From CAWEBF01 sp963807235 (GTDB taxonomy: Bacteria; Acidobacteriota; Vicinamibacteria; Vicinamibacterales; UBA2999): DNA of 64,000 nt. Position numbers and translations under genes: made by a program. Below, piece after piece: positions 18,809-28,451 of this stretch (its first letter is position 1; every line of letters begins with the position of its first letter). The stretch is from NCBI GenBank assembly GCA_963807235.1, contig CAWEBF010000017.1, forward strand, positions 256,709-320,708. Reading direction: 5' to 3'. The notes beneath the pieces were generated by a model that saw only the letters and a program-made list of their open reading frames with translations, did no database searches and was not told the origin of the DNA.

Positions 18809-19531
18809 ATGACCGCATCGACCATGGTGGCCGCGAAGACAATCGTCGTGGCCGACGACACGGCGTTCGTCCGCGACCGCTTCTCGCGGGCGCTGGAGGA
18901 AGCCGGTCACGAGGCGCTCGGGGCCCGGTCGTGGCCCGAGCTGACCTCGATCGTCCGCACCGTCGGCGACCGGCTCGACCTGGTGGCGCTCGACCTTCGT
19001 CTGCCCCAGGGAATCGGCACCGGGATGGTGCGTGCCCTGCGCTCCACGGTGCCCGCCACCACGCCCATCGTCGTCTTCAGCGGCACGATCGCCAACGCGG
19101 TCGAGGTTCGGGACCTGACCACGCTGGGCGTGGCGGGCTACCTCAACGAGTACGCGGCGGTGCAGCACATCCTGCCGGCGCTCGCCCCGCACCTGTTCCC
19201 CGAACACTATCAGCGCCGGCTCAGCCCGCGCGTCAGCCTGGCGATCCCGGTGGCCTACCGGATCGCCAACACCATCGCGTCAGCCGTCACCGTGAACATC
19301 AGCCTGCGCGGCCTGGGCATTCGCACCGCGAGCCCGCTCGGAATCGGCACCACGCTGCGCGTTCGCTTCCGGCTGTCCACGTCGCGCGCCGACGTGGAAA
19401 CGGACGCGCGAGTGGTGTGGGCGGAGCCCGGGCTGGGCATGGGCATCGAGTTCTCGACGCTCGACGACGGTGCGCGCACGGCGATCGAGTCGTTCGTGCA
19501 TACGCACTTCTTTACGAACCGCAAAGCGTAG
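18809..19531 (+). CDS. Response-regulator receiver domain fused to PilZ domain
   Basis: In this 240-residue protein the receiver domain (about 10-130) has the acidic pair VVADDT, the phospho-acceptor Asp in LVALDLRLP, and FSG before the conserved-Thr strand position. The PilZ domain (about 140-235) has RLSPRVSLAIPV for the RxxxR region and TVNISLRGLGI for the D/NxSxxG motif, so it may bind c-di-GMP. It would link a phosphorelay to c-di-GMP. No histidine kinase is adjacent. The stop TAG abuts a heptamer array. Confidence 0.85.
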   Translation: MTASTMVAAKTIVVADDTAFVRDRFSRALEEAGHEALGARSWPELTSIVRTVGDRLDLVALDLRLPQGIGTGMVRALRSTVPATTPIVVFSGTIANAVEVRDLTTLGVAGYLNEYAAVQHILPALAPHLFPEHYQRRLSPRVSLAIPVAYRIANTIASAVTVNISLRGLGIRTASPLGIGTTLRVRFRLSTSRADVETDARVVWAEPGLGMGIEFSTLDDGARTAIESFVHTHFFTNRKA

Positions 19532-19563
19532 GGCTCCGGGCTCCAGGCTCCGGGCTCCAGGCC
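19532..19563. repeat. Heptamer array, family A (GGCTCCR)
   Basis: Units alternate ggctccg/ggctcca for about four and a half copies. The array fills the gap between the convergent stop codons of the PilZ and metal-ATPase genes. Confidence 0.85.
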
Positions 19564-19564
19564 T

Positions 19565-21697
19565 TCAGTCTTCGCGCGTCCTCAACAGCCGTAATGCGTT
19601 CAGGACCACCACCACCGACGCGCCTGTGTCGGCCACGACGGCCATCCACAGCGTGGCAGCGCCCGTGGTCGCTGCAAGCAGGAACGTCGCCTTGACGAGC
19701 AGCGACAGCGCGACGTTCACGCGGATCGTCCGCACGGTGGCGCGCGCGAGCCGCAGCACGTACGGCAAGCGCTTCAGCTCGTCGCCCATCAGCGCCACAT
19801 CGGCCGTTTCCAGCGCCACGTCCGAACCCACCGCGCCCATCGCCACGCCCACGTCCGCGAACGCGAGGGCCGGCGCGTCGTTGACGCCGTCGCCCACCAT
19901 CGCAACCCTGTGGCCCTCCCGGCGCAGGGCGTCGATTCGCGCCAGCTTCTGATCGGGGGTCAGGCCGGCGTGCACCTCGCGCAGGCCGAGCGCGGCGGCG
20001 AGCCGCTGGGCGGCGTCGGCCCGGTCGCCGGTCAACATCACCACCCGGCCAATACCCTGGCGGGCCAGAAGTGCCAGTGTTTCCACGGCATGCGGCCTTG
20101 GCGTATCCACCAGGGTCAGGGTGCCGGCAAGCCGTCCGTCCACGCTCACGAACACGCTGGATCCGCTTTCGTCAGGTGGCACGAGCCCCTCCGGGAAGCT
20201 CACGCCGTTTGCGGCCATCAGGGCGGCATTCCCAACGAGAACGGGACGTCCGTCCACGACGGCACGCGCCCCGGAGCCGGGCAGCGACGCGAACTGCGAG
20301 GCGTCGGACCAGATCAGGTTCCGGTGCCGGGCGGCTTGCACGATGGCGCGGGCCAGCGGGTGCGCCGAGCGTGATTCGATCGCCGCGGCCCATCGCAGCA
20401 CCTCGTCGCCGGTCCACGCGCGTTCGGGACGCACGTCGCTCAGGGTCAGCTGGCCCAGCGTCAACGTCCCCGTCTTGTCGAACGCTATGGCGTCCACTGC
20501 AGCCAGCCGCTCCAGCACCATGCCGCCCTTGACCAGCACGCCACGGCGTGCCGCGGCCGACAACGCCGCAACGATCGAAACCGGCGTGGAGATCACGAGC
20601 GCGCACGGGCACGCGATGACCAGCAGCACCAGCCCCCGGTAGATCCAGACGCCCGGGTCGCCGCCCGCCAGTGGAGGGACCACGGCGACGATCAGCGCGC
20701 TCAGCGCGACGAGCGGCGTATACCAGCGCCCGAATCGCTCGACGAACGTCTGCAGCGGCGCGCGACGCGACTGCGCTTCCTCGACCAGGTGGGTGATGCG
20801 GGCCATGCGAGTGTCGGGCCCGACGCGGGTGACACGCACGTCGAGCGAGCCATGCCCGTTGAGCGTCCCCGCAAAGACCTCCGCGCCGGAGGCCTTGTCC
20901 ACCGGCAGCGACTCTCCGGTCAACGACGACTCGTCGGCCTCGCTCGAGCCCCCGATCACCATGCCGTCGATGGGGACGCGGTCGCCAGGACGGATCAGGA
21001 CGGTCTCGCCGACGGCGATCGATTCCACCGGCACGCGCTCGTCGCGGCCATTGCGGCGGACCAGTGCCTCGCGGGGCGCGAGATCCAGCAAGGCGCGGAT
21101 GGCGTGGCGGGCGCGCTGCAACGTGCGGGTTTCGAGCCACTGCGAGAGGGCGAACAGGAACACGACGCTGGCCGCCTCGGCCCATTCGCCGATCGCCAGC
21201 GCTCCCGCGACGGCCAGGACCATCAGGACGTTGATGTCCAGGCTGCGCGACCGGACGGCGGCCACGGCCCGCTTCGCGGGCGTCGCCACGCCGGCGCCGA
21301 CGGCCGCCAGATACGCCACCGCGGCCAGCGGCGCCACGCCAAGCCAGTCGGCGGCCAGGCCCGCGGCCAGCGCCGCGCCCGACGCCAGCATGAACCAGGT
21401 GCGCCGGGCATCGGCCGCCCCCGCGTCGAGCGGCGCCTCGTGCTCGAGCCACATGCGCAGGCCAGCGTCGGCCGCGGCATCGACCATCGCCGCCGGGGCC
21501 AGCCGCGCCGCGTCGTACGCGACGCGCAGGCGCTGGGACACCACGTCCGCGGCGAGCGTCTCGACGCCCGGAAGGGGCTTGAGCCGGCGCTCCAGGATGG
21601 CCACCTCGTCGCTGCAGTGCAGGCCCTCCACGCGGAACACGGCTTCCGTGTGCATCTCACACACGCCGCAGGGGGCCGTTTGGGTGCGGGCGGTCAC
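19565..21697 (-). CDS. Heavy-metal P1B-type ATPase (Zn/Cd/Pb exporter)
   Basis: This 710-residue pump has a short N-terminal HMA-like domain (VEGLHCSDEVAIL) after a Cys-rich start (APCGVCEMH). It then has six to eight membrane helices, the intramembrane metal site VIACPCALVIS (CPC), the phosphorylation motif DKTGTLT, SAHPLAR (the HP dipeptide of P1B pumps), and MVGDGVNDAPAL. It exports soft divalent metals using ATP. It overlaps the upstream ArsR repressor gene by 4 bp, so both form one operon. CPC together with an SmtB-like regulator favours Zn/Cd/Pb over copper. Confidence 0.93.
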   Translation of the reverse strand: MTARTQTAPCGVCEMHTEAVFRVEGLHCSDEVAILERRLKPLPGVETLAADVVSQRLRVAYDAARLAPAAMVDAAADAGLRMWLEHEAPLDAGAADARRTWFMLASGAALAAGLAADWLGVAPLAAVAYLAAVGAGVATPAKRAVAAVRSRSLDINVLMVLAVAGALAIGEWAEAASVVFLFALSQWLETRTLQRARHAIRALLDLAPREALVRRNGRDERVPVESIAVGETVLIRPGDRVPIDGMVIGGSSEADESSLTGESLPVDKASGAEVFAGTLNGHGSLDVRVTRVGPDTRMARITHLVEEAQSRRAPLQTFVERFGRWYTPLVALSALIVAVVPPLAGGDPGVWIYRGLVLLVIACPCALVISTPVSIVAALSAAARRGVLVKGGMVLERLAAVDAIAFDKTGTLTLGQLTLSDVRPERAWTGDEVLRWAAAIESRSAHPLARAIVQAARHRNLIWSDASQFASLPGSGARAVVDGRPVLVGNAALMAANGVSFPEGLVPPDESGSSVFVSVDGRLAGTLTLVDTPRPHAVETLALLARQGIGRVVMLTGDRADAAQRLAAALGLREVHAGLTPDQKLARIDALRREGHRVAMVGDGVNDAPALAFADVGVAMGAVGSDVALETADVALMGDELKRLPYVLRLARATVRTIRVNVALSLLVKATFLLAATTGAATLWMAVVADTGASVVVVLNALRLLRTRED

Positions 21698-22008
21698 CGC
21701 CCGGTCCCCCGCCGATCCTCGAGTGCATGCCGGAGCCCCTCCTGATAGAGGGCCAGCACGTGTTTGTCATCGAGCGCGTAGAAGACCGACCGGCCGGCCC
21801 GGCGTGGCCGCACGATGCGCGCGCCGCGCAGGAGCCTCAGCTGATGCGACACCGCCGATTGCGTGAGCCCGAGGCCGGTGGCCAGGTCGCCCACGTTGCG
21901 TTCCCGCTCGACCAGCGCATCGAGGATCCGCACACGGGTGGGATCGCCGAGCACCCGGAAGATCTCGGTGAGCCGTGTGATGGCGTCTTCAGACAGCGTC
22001 GATGACAT
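21694..22008 (-). CDS. ArsR/SmtB-family metal-responsive repressor
   Basis: This 104-residue winged-helix repressor has a recognition region VGDLATGLGLTQSAVSHQLRLLR. The C-terminal helix carries DDKHVLALYQEGLRHALED, with D-x-H and H-x2-E spacing like the alpha-5 zinc site of SmtB/CzrA. The alpha-3 Cys site of arsenic sensors (ELCVC) is replaced by ERNVG. It therefore probably senses Zn or a similar divalent metal and controls the ATPase downstream. Its start codon overlaps a palindromic operator. Confidence 0.9.
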   Translation of the reverse strand: MSSTLSEDAITRLTEIFRVLGDPTRVRILDALVERERNVGDLATGLGLTQSAVSHQLRLLRGARIVRPRRAGRSVFYALDDKHVLALYQEGLRHALEDRRGTGR

Positions 22009-22032
22009 ATGAACGTTTGCTCATATATTGTA
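22007..22032 (-). promoter_or_regulatory. ArsR/SmtB-type operator and -10 box
   Basis: ATATGAAC-GTTT-GCTCATAT at 22007-22026 is an imperfect palindrome (7 of 8 positions match), close to the known SmtB/CzrA-type operator. On the minus strand TACAAT (22032-22027) resembles a -10 element. The palindrome overlaps the repressor's ATG, so binding would block transcription start and the leader would be very short. This supports metal-regulated autorepression of the operon. Confidence 0.7.
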
Positions 22033-22044
22033 TCTTATGAGGCC

Positions 22045-22072
22045 CAGAGCCTGGAGCCTGGAGCCCGGAGCC
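22045..22072. repeat. Heptamer array, family A (inverse orientation)
   Basis: Units cagagcc, tggagcc, tggagcc, cggagcc follow with period 7 in the divergent gap between the repressor and the ABC transporter gene. Confidence 0.75.
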
Positions 22073-22235
22073 ATCCCCCGCGGACCAGCCGCGCACGCGC
22101 GTGCGGCGTCAAAGCGACCGAGGGACGGCTTGTCGCCCGACAGGCCTTCCGATACGATTTCGAGTCGTTCGAGGCACAACCGGCTGGCGCTGTGGCATTT
22201 ACGGCGTCGGCGCGCGGCTTTGCGAGGGGGATCCG

Positions 22236-23225
22236 GTGATAGAGGTCGAGCATCTGACGAAGCGTTATGGCCCCGTGACGGCCGTGGACGACGTCAGCTT
22301 CACGGTGGAAAAAGGCGAGATTCTGGGGTTTCTGGGGCCAAACGGCGCCGGCAAGACCACCACGATGCGCGTGCTGACCGGCTACATGCCGGCAACGGAA
22401 GGGCGCACGCGGGTCGCGGGCTTCGACGTCGTCGAGAAGCCGATCGAGGCCAAGCGCCGCACGGGCTACCTGCCCGAAACACCGCCCCTCTACACAGACA
22501 TGAGCGTGCGCGACTACTTGCTGTTCTGCGCGCGCATCAAGGGCATCGCGCGGGGCGATCGCGTGGCCCGCGTCAACGCGGTCATGGAGCGCACGCGCGT
22601 CACCGACATGTCCGAGCGTCACTGCGGGAGGCTGTCGAAGGGCTACCGGCAGCGCGTGGGGCTGGCGCAGGCGCTGCTCAACAACCCTGAGGTGCTGATT
22701 CTCGACGAGCCGACCGCAGGTCTGGATCCGAAGCAGATCATCGAGACGCGCAAGCTGATCAAGGACCTCGCCGGCGACCACACGGTGGTACTCAGCACGC
22801 ACATCCTGCCGGAAGTCAGCCAGACGTGCCAGCGCGTCGTAATCATCAACAAGGGCAAGGTGGTCGCGGTGGACACGCCCGACAACCTCACATCGAGGCT
22901 GCGTGGGTCCGAATCGCAGTTCCTGCAGGTCGATGCCCGTGGCACCGACGCCGCCGCGGCCATCGGCGAGTTGGACGGCGTGACCGGCGTGACGGTCACC
23001 GAACAACGGAACGGGTTGACGGCGCTCGAAGTGGCCAGTCTCACCGGCCGTGACATCCGGCAGGAGCTGGCCGCTGCCGTGGTGAGCCGCGGATGGGGCC
23101 TGCTGGAGCTTCGCCCGATGCGCATGAGCCTGGAGGACGTGTTCCTGACGCTGACGACGATCGAAGCGGACGCGCCCGCGCCGTCGCCCGCGACGCCGTC
23201 TGCCCCGACGACGGAGGCCGCATGA
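22236..23225 (+). CDS. ABC transporter ATP-binding protein (gliding/exporter type)
   Basis: This 329-residue ATPase starts at GTG 22236 behind GAGGGGG. It has Walker A GPNGAGKTTT, the ABC signature RLSKGYRQRVGLAQAL, Walker B VLILDEP and the switch His in VLSTHIL. A C-terminal domain of about 100 residues follows the catalytic part. It forms an exporter with the permease whose gene overlaps its stop by 4 bp. The GldA/GldF-like pair plus the GldG-like and DUF4340 proteins that follow is a conserved four-gene set; its substrate is unknown. Confidence 0.92.
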   Translation: MIEVEHLTKRYGPVTAVDDVSFTVEKGEILGFLGPNGAGKTTTMRVLTGYMPATEGRTRVAGFDVVEKPIEAKRRTGYLPETPPLYTDMSVRDYLLFCARIKGIARGDRVARVNAVMERTRVTDMSERHCGRLSKGYRQRVGLAQALLNNPEVLILDEPTAGLDPKQIIETRKLIKDLAGDHTVVLSTHILPEVSQTCQRVVIINKGKVVAVDTPDNLTSRLRGSESQFLQVDARGTDAAAAIGELDGVTGVTVTEQRNGLTALEVASLTGRDIRQELAAAVVSRGWGLLELRPMRMSLEDVFLTLTTIEADAPAPSPATPSAPTTEAA

Positions 23226-23974
23226 GCAACGTGCTGGCCATCGCCCAGAAGGAGATCAAGGGTTACTTCGCCTCGCCCATCGCCTACGCCGTGCTGGGCT
23301 TCTTCGCGCTGATGTTCGGATTCTTCTTCTACTCGCTGCTGCTCTTCTTCGACCGGCAGGCGATGGGGGGCGGCCCGACCGTCAACGTCAACGAACAGCT
23401 GATCCGCCCGGTGTTCCTGAACGCGACGGTGATCTTCCTGTTCGTCCTCCCCATGGTCACGATGCGGACCTACGCCGAAGAGAAACGGTCGGGCACCATG
23501 GAGCTCCTGCTCACGGCGCCGCTGACCGACATGCAGATCATCCTGGGCAAGTTCCTGGGCGCCATGGGCCTCTTCACGGCCATGCTGGCGCTCTCGCTCA
23601 TCCACATCGGCGTGCTGTTCTGGAGGGGCAACCCCGAACCGCTGCCGGTGCTCACGACGTACCTGGGTCTGCTGCTCATGGGCGGCTGCTTCGTCTCGCT
23701 GGGGCTGCTGATCTCGAGCCTCACGCGCAACCAGATCGTGGCCGGCATGGCCACGTTCGGCGTGTTCCTGATGCTGTGGGTCATCAACTGGATCGCGTCG
23801 TTCACGGGTCCGACAACCCAGGCGGTGCTCAACTACCTGTCGATCACCGATCACCTGGACGACTTCACCAGGGGGATCATCGACACGAAGCACCTGGTCT
23901 ACTACATCAGCTTCATCGCGTTCGGCCTGTTCCTGACCGCGCGGTCGGTGGACACCGAACGGTGGCGGGGGTAA
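23222..23974 (+). CDS. ABC-2 type permease (GldF-like)
   Basis: This 250-residue membrane protein has about six helices (YAVLGFFALMFGFFFYSLLLF, ATVIFLFVLPMVTM, FVSLGLLISSL, TFGVFLMLWVINWIA). It starts with ATG overlapping the stop of the ATPase gene (ATGA). The cytosolic motif TYAEEKRSGTMELLLTAP is characteristic of ABC-2 permeases of the GldF/NosY group. It should form the membrane channel of the exporter. Confidence 0.9.
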   Translation: MSNVLAIAQKEIKGYFASPIAYAVLGFFALMFGFFFYSLLLFFDRQAMGGGPTVNVNEQLIRPVFLNATVIFLFVLPMVTMRTYAEEKRSGTMELLLTAPLTDMQIILGKFLGAMGLFTAMLALSLIHIGVLFWRGNPEPLPVLTTYLGLLLMGGCFVSLGLLISSLTRNQIVAGMATFGVFLMLWVINWIASFTGPTTQAVLNYLSITDHLDDFTRGIIDTKHLVYYISFIAFGLFLTARSVDTERWRG

Positions 23975-23981
23975 TCCAGCC

Positions 23982-25595
23982 GTGACACGCGCTCTCAACG
24001 TTCTCGCATGGGTCGGCACAGGCCTGGTGTTCGTGGCGGCCGCCGTCCGCATCCTGGGGTGGGCCGACGCCATGCAGGTGTCGCCGGACATGGACCGCTA
24101 CGCGATGTACGCGTCGTGGACCGGCCTGGCGCTGGTGCTGCTCTACACGGTCGGCCAGTGGCGCCAGATCGTCGCGTGGTTCGGGCACCGCAATGCCCGC
24201 TACGGCACGCTGGCCAGCGTGAGCGTGCTCGTGGGCCTGGGCATCCTGGTGGCCGCCAACTACCTGGCCAACCGGGAGAACAAGCGGTGGGATCTCACCG
24301 AGAACCGGCAGTTCACGCTGTCGGACCAGACGGTGAAGCTGCTGCAGGGGCTGACGGCGCCGGTGAAGTTCGTCGTGTTCGACCGCAACACGAACTTCGA
24401 ACGGTTCCGGACGCGGCTGACCAACTACGAATACAACTCCGGTCAGGTCTCCACTGAATACATCGACCCCGATCAGCGCCCGGTGCAGGCCAAGGAGTAC
24501 GAGATCCAGCAGTACGGCACCGTGGTGATCGAGTACATGGGCCGGCGCGAACGCGTGACCACCGACGCGGAGCAGGACATCACCAACGCGCTCATCAAGG
24601 TGCTGAACCCGTCGAAGAAGAAGGTGTATTTCCTGGGCGGGCACGGGGAGAAGTCCACCACCGACAGCGAACGCACGGGCTACAGCCAGATCGCCGACGC
24701 GCTCAAGCGCGACAACTACGAGTTCGACACGCTGGTCCTCGCCCAGTCGAACGAGATTCCTGCCGACGCCACGGTGCTGGTCTCGGCGGGCCCGCGCACG
24801 GATCTGCTGGAGCAGGAGGTGCCGCTGCTCCGCGACTACCTGAACAAGTCGGGGAAGCTGCTGGTATTGCTGGATCCGCCGGAGGCGCTCAAGGAATTCC
24901 CGCCAATGCCGCGGCTCGAGGGGCTGCTGGCCGAGTGGGGCATGGAGGCGCAGAAGTCGGTCGTGGTGGACGTGAGCGGGCGCACGTCGGTCGCAACCGT
25001 GCCGGTGGCGGCGCCGCCCTACCCCGCCCACGCAATCACCGAACGGTTCGATCTCGTGACGATGTTCCCGCTGGTTCGCGCCATCGCGCCCGTGTCGCAG
25101 CTGCCGGAGGGCCGGTCGCCGCAGCCGTTCCTGCAGACGCACCAGCGCAGCTGGTCCGAGACCACCATGACGCAGCTGGAGAACCCCGACACGCTGGCGC
25201 CTGAAACCGACAAGGGCGACACCGCTGGTCCGGTGACGATCGGGATGGCCGTGGCCGTGGCGGGCAAGGCGCCGGAACCGGCCAAGCCGGTGGAGGGCGC
25301 GCCCGCACCCGATCCGCCACCGGCGCCGGAAACGCGCGTCGCGGCCGTGGGTGATTCGGACTTCGCCAGCAACGCCTACCTGGGTGTCGAGGGCAACCGC
25401 GATCTCTTCATGAACGCGCTCGGCTGGCTTGCCCAGCAGGAGAGCCTGATCTCGATTCGCCCGAGGGAAGCTTCCGATCGCCGGCTGACGCTGACGGCGG
25501 CCCAGATCACGCTGATGTTCTGGCTCTCGATCGTCGTCATTCCGGGCGCCGTGCTGGGGACCGGCGTCTACACGTGGTGGAGGCGGCGGGGCTGA
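23982..25595 (+). CDS. GldG-family auxiliary protein of ABC exporter
   Basis: In this 537-residue protein two or three N-terminal helices (about 5-95) and one C-terminal helix (about 510-532) flank a large periplasmic domain. It matches the GldG/ABC_transp_aux family: NRQFTLSDQTVKLLQGL, FVVFDRNTN, then VYFLGGHGEKST and ALKRDNYEFDTL. A Pro-rich segment lies around 425-450. It starts at GTG 23982, 7 bp after the permease. The domain resembles a degenerate GATase-like fold and is taken to work with the exporter. Confidence 0.88.
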   Translation: MTRALNVLAWVGTGLVFVAAAVRILGWADAMQVSPDMDRYAMYASWTGLALVLLYTVGQWRQIVAWFGHRNARYGTLASVSVLVGLGILVAANYLANRENKRWDLTENRQFTLSDQTVKLLQGLTAPVKFVVFDRNTNFERFRTRLTNYEYNSGQVSTEYIDPDQRPVQAKEYEIQQYGTVVIEYMGRRERVTTDAEQDITNALIKVLNPSKKKVYFLGGHGEKSTTDSERTGYSQIADALKRDNYEFDTLVLAQSNEIPADATVLVSAGPRTDLLEQEVPLLRDYLNKSGKLLVLLDPPEALKEFPPMPRLEGLLAEWGMEAQKSVVVDVSGRTSVATVPVAAPPYPAHAITERFDLVTMFPLVRAIAPVSQLPEGRSPQPFLQTHQRSWSETTMTQLENPDTLAPETDKGDTAGPVTIGMAVAVAGKAPEPAKPVEGAPAPDPPPAPETRVAAVGDSDFASNAYLGVEGNRDLFMNALGWLAQQESLISIRPREASDRRLTLTAAQITLMFWLSIVVIPGAVLGTGVYTWWRRRG

Positions 25596-26920
25596 TGGGG
25601 CGTCTGGTTTCCACGCTCGCGATGGTCCTGGTCCTGGCGGGGCTGGCGGGCTACATCTACTTTGCAGACGGCGACAGTTCGACCGGCACCGAAACCACCA
25701 AGGAGAAGGCCTTCGGTTCCGTGGCCTCCGACCTCATCGAGGAGGTGCGCATCGCGCTGAACGAGGAAAAACCCGCGCGCGTGACGAAGACTGGCGACGC
25801 CTGGACGCTCGTGGAGCCGGCCCCGGCCGATGCCGACTCCACGGAGCTCTCGTCGATCACGAGCGGCCTGTCCACGCTCGACATCGAGCGCGTCGTGGAC
25901 GAGAAGCCCGCGGACCTGGCGCAGTACGGCCTGGCGCCGCCCCGTATCGACGTGTCCTTCAAGATGAAGGGCCAGGCCGGGGAGAAGCGCATCCTGCTGG
26001 GCGACAAGACGGCCACGGGCGGCGACATCTATGCGAAGCTGCCCGACTCGCCGCGGGTGTTCCTGGTGTCGTCGTTCGTCGAGTCCACGTTCCGCAAGGA
26101 TCCGTTCTCGCTGCGCGACAAGACGATCCTGAAGGTCGATCGCGCCAAGGTTGACGGCTTCTCGGCCTCGTCGGGCACGACCACGCTCGAATTCGCGAAG
26201 ATGGGATCGGATTGGAACGTCGTGAAGCCGATTGCCGCCCGGGCCGATTTCGGCGCTGTCGAGGGCACCATCGAACGACTGTCGTCGGCGAACATGCAGG
26301 GCATCACGACCGAGAACGCCACGGACCTGAAGCCGTACGGGCTGGACAAACCCACGGCCACGATGACGATCAAATCCGGCAGCTCGTCGGCCACCCTGAC
26401 CTTGGGCACGACCGAAAACGCCGTGGTCTTTGCCAAGGACGCGTCGCGGCCGATGGTCTTCACCGTGGCGCCCACGCTGCGCGACGACGTGATCAAGGAC
26501 GTCGGCGAGTTCCGCCGCAAGGACATTTTCGACTTCCGCTCGTTCACGGCCACGCGCGTCGAGTTCACCCGCGGCGCCGGCACGCAGGTGTTCGAGAAGT
26601 CGAAGTCGAAGGACAAGGACGGCAAGGAAGTGGACGTGTGGAAGGACGCCAAGGGCGCCGCCGTCGATACGATGAAGATCGAAGACCTCCTCACCAAGAT
26701 CTCGAGCCTCCGGGCGTCTTCGTTCGAAGCCACGGCGCCGGCCGCGCTGAAGACGCCGATGCTGACGGTCAAGGCGCAGTTCCAGTCGACAAGCGAGACC
26801 GTGACGATCGGCCGTGCCGGCGCCGACGCGTTTTCCGCGCGTCCGGACGAGCCGGGGGCCGGCAAGCTCGACACTGCGGCCCTGGATGAGGCTGTGAAGG
26901 CGCTCGATGCGTTAAAGTGA
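25595..26920 (+). CDS. DUF4340 protein, exporter accessory
   Basis: This 441-residue protein starts at ATG 25595, overlapping the previous stop (TGATG). One N-terminal helix (LVSTLAMVLVLAGLAGYIYF) anchors a periplasmic part with two repeated DUF4340 units. Each repeat carries a motif like DLAQYGLAPPRIDVSF (about 105-120) or DLKPYGLDKPTATMTI (about 243-258). This gene regularly follows gldG-like genes in ABC operons. The biochemical role is unknown. Confidence 0.85.
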   Translation: MGRLVSTLAMVLVLAGLAGYIYFADGDSSTGTETTKEKAFGSVASDLIEEVRIALNEEKPARVTKTGDAWTLVEPAPADADSTELSSITSGLSTLDIERVVDEKPADLAQYGLAPPRIDVSFKMKGQAGEKRILLGDKTATGGDIYAKLPDSPRVFLVSSFVESTFRKDPFSLRDKTILKVDRAKVDGFSASSGTTTLEFAKMGSDWNVVKPIAARADFGAVEGTIERLSSANMQGITTENATDLKPYGLDKPTATMTIKSGSSSATLTLGTTENAVVFAKDASRPMVFTVAPTLRDDVIKDVGEFRRKDIFDFRSFTATRVEFTRGAGTQVFEKSKSKDKDGKEVDVWKDAKGAAVDTMKIEDLLTKISSLRASSFEATAPAALKTPMLTVKAQFQSTSETVTIGRAGADAFSARPDEPGAGKLDTAALDEAVKALDALK

Positions 26921-26927
26921 AATTCTG

Positions 26928-28451
26928 ATGGAGCTGACGCTCGCCTGGCGCCGCGCGATGATGGTCGTGGCCGCGAGCGCGGCGGTCGCCAGTTCGGGGC
27001 AGGCGCGTCAGGTTTCCGCGCTGCCCTCTCCTCCCTCGCCACCAGCACAAACGCGTCCCCAGCCGCCACTCAGGCGCCTGGTTGCGGATATCCGCGAGCT
27101 GACGGCCATGCCCGGTGTGAAGCGTGGACTCTGGGGCGTGATGGCGTATTCCCTGACCCGCCGGCAGACGCTCGTCGAGCTGAATCCCGGGACCCTCCTC
27201 GTACCGGCCTCCACAGTCAAGCTCCTCAGCGCGGCGTCGTCCTACGAATCGGTGGGATGGGATTACCGCTTCGAAACCTCAGTGTGGGCCACGGGACCGA
27301 TCGTGGACGGCACCCTCCATGGCGACCTGCTGGTGGAGGGCGGAGGCGATCCCAGCATCGACTCGCGCGGCTTCCCCGGCCTCGAAGACTGGGCCTCGAC
27401 GCTGGCTGACCTGGGCATCCAGCGCATCGAGGGCCGCGTCATCGGCGACGACGACGCCGTGGAGGAACCACGGCCCTCGCTGGCGTGGGCATGGGACGAC
27501 TTGGGCTACTCCAGCGGTGTGCTGTTCGGGGCCTTGAACACGTCCGAGAACCGCCTGAGCGTGATGGTGTCGCCGGGGCCGCAGGCAGGTGGGCCAGCGG
27601 AGCTGACCGTGGAGCCGCATGCGGCGCACCGCCCGCTTGTGAGCCGGGCGCTGACGTCGGACGGCAACGCGCCGCAGTTCCTCTGGCCCGAGCAGCGGCC
27701 CGCCGAGGCGGAGCTGACGATCGCCGGCTCGATCCGCGCGGGCGCGAAGCCGAGCCGCCTGCTGGTGTCGGCGGGCAATCCCACGCAATGGTTCGCCGGC
27801 GTGCTGCGCCATCACCTCGTGGCGCGCGGTATCGCGGTATCGGGCGAGGCCGTGGACGTGGACGACGTGCAGCCGGCCCCGCAGCGTGAGTACGCCACGC
27901 TGCTCTTCATCCACCGCTCGGCGCCGCTGCGGGAGCTGGTGCGGCCGATGCTGAAGGACAGCGTGAATCTGTACGGCGAGGCGCTGATGCGCCTCAACTC
28001 CGGTCCCGGCGTGCTGCCCACCAACGACGCCGCGCTCGAAGGCCTGAACCGGCGGCTGGCCGCATGGGGCGTGGCGCCGGGTGCCCAGCAGATCGTGGAC
28101 GGGTCGGGCCTGTCGCGGCGCAACGCGCTGTCGCCGGAGGCGCTCGTCATCGTGCTGCAGCGGATGTACGACCCGAAGGGCCAGTCGCCCTTCGTGCAGG
28201 CGCTGCCAATCGCCGGCGTGGACGGCTCGCTGGGCAGCCGGCTCAAGGACACGCCAGCGGCGGGAAACCTACGCGCCAAGACCGGGACGATGTCGAACAT
28301 CCGGACGCTGGCCGGCTACGTCACGACGCGCGACAAGGAAGACGTGGCGCTGGTGGTGATGGTGAACAACTTCGAAGGCACCGGCGAGGAAGCCGTCGCG
28401 GCGATCGACGCGATTGCGGCGCGCATGGCCGGCTTCAGCCGGCAGCCGTAG
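26928..28451 (+). CDS. dacB: D-alanyl-D-alanine carboxypeptidase/endopeptidase (PBP4 type)
   Basis: This 507-residue protein has an N-terminal signal peptide and belongs to peptidase family S13. Active-site motifs: PASTVKLL (SxxK), KDSVNLYGE (SxN) and LRAKTGTMSN (KTG). The large insert between SxxK and SxN (about 95-330) is typical of PBP4. It trims or cleaves peptidoglycan cross-links in the periplasm. It follows the DUF4340 gene by 7 bp but is probably an independent function. Its TAG stop begins a heptamer array. Confidence 0.92.
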   Translation: MELTLAWRRAMMVVAASAAVASSGQARQVSALPSPPSPPAQTRPQPPLRRLVADIRELTAMPGVKRGLWGVMAYSLTRRQTLVELNPGTLLVPASTVKLLSAASSYESVGWDYRFETSVWATGPIVDGTLHGDLLVEGGGDPSIDSRGFPGLEDWASTLADLGIQRIEGRVIGDDDAVEEPRPSLAWAWDDLGYSSGVLFGALNTSENRLSVMVSPGPQAGGPAELTVEPHAAHRPLVSRALTSDGNAPQFLWPEQRPAEAELTIAGSIRAGAKPSRLLVSAGNPTQWFAGVLRHHLVARGIAVSGEAVDVDDVQPAPQREYATLLFIHRSAPLRELVRPMLKDSVNLYGEALMRLNSGPGVLPTNDAALEGLNRRLAAWGVAPGAQQIVDGSGLSRRNALSPEALVIVLQRMYDPKGQSPFVQALPIAGVDGSLGSRLKDTPAAGNLRAKTGTMSNIRTLAGYVTTRDKEDVALVVMVNNFEGTGEEAVAAIDAIAARMAGFSRQP

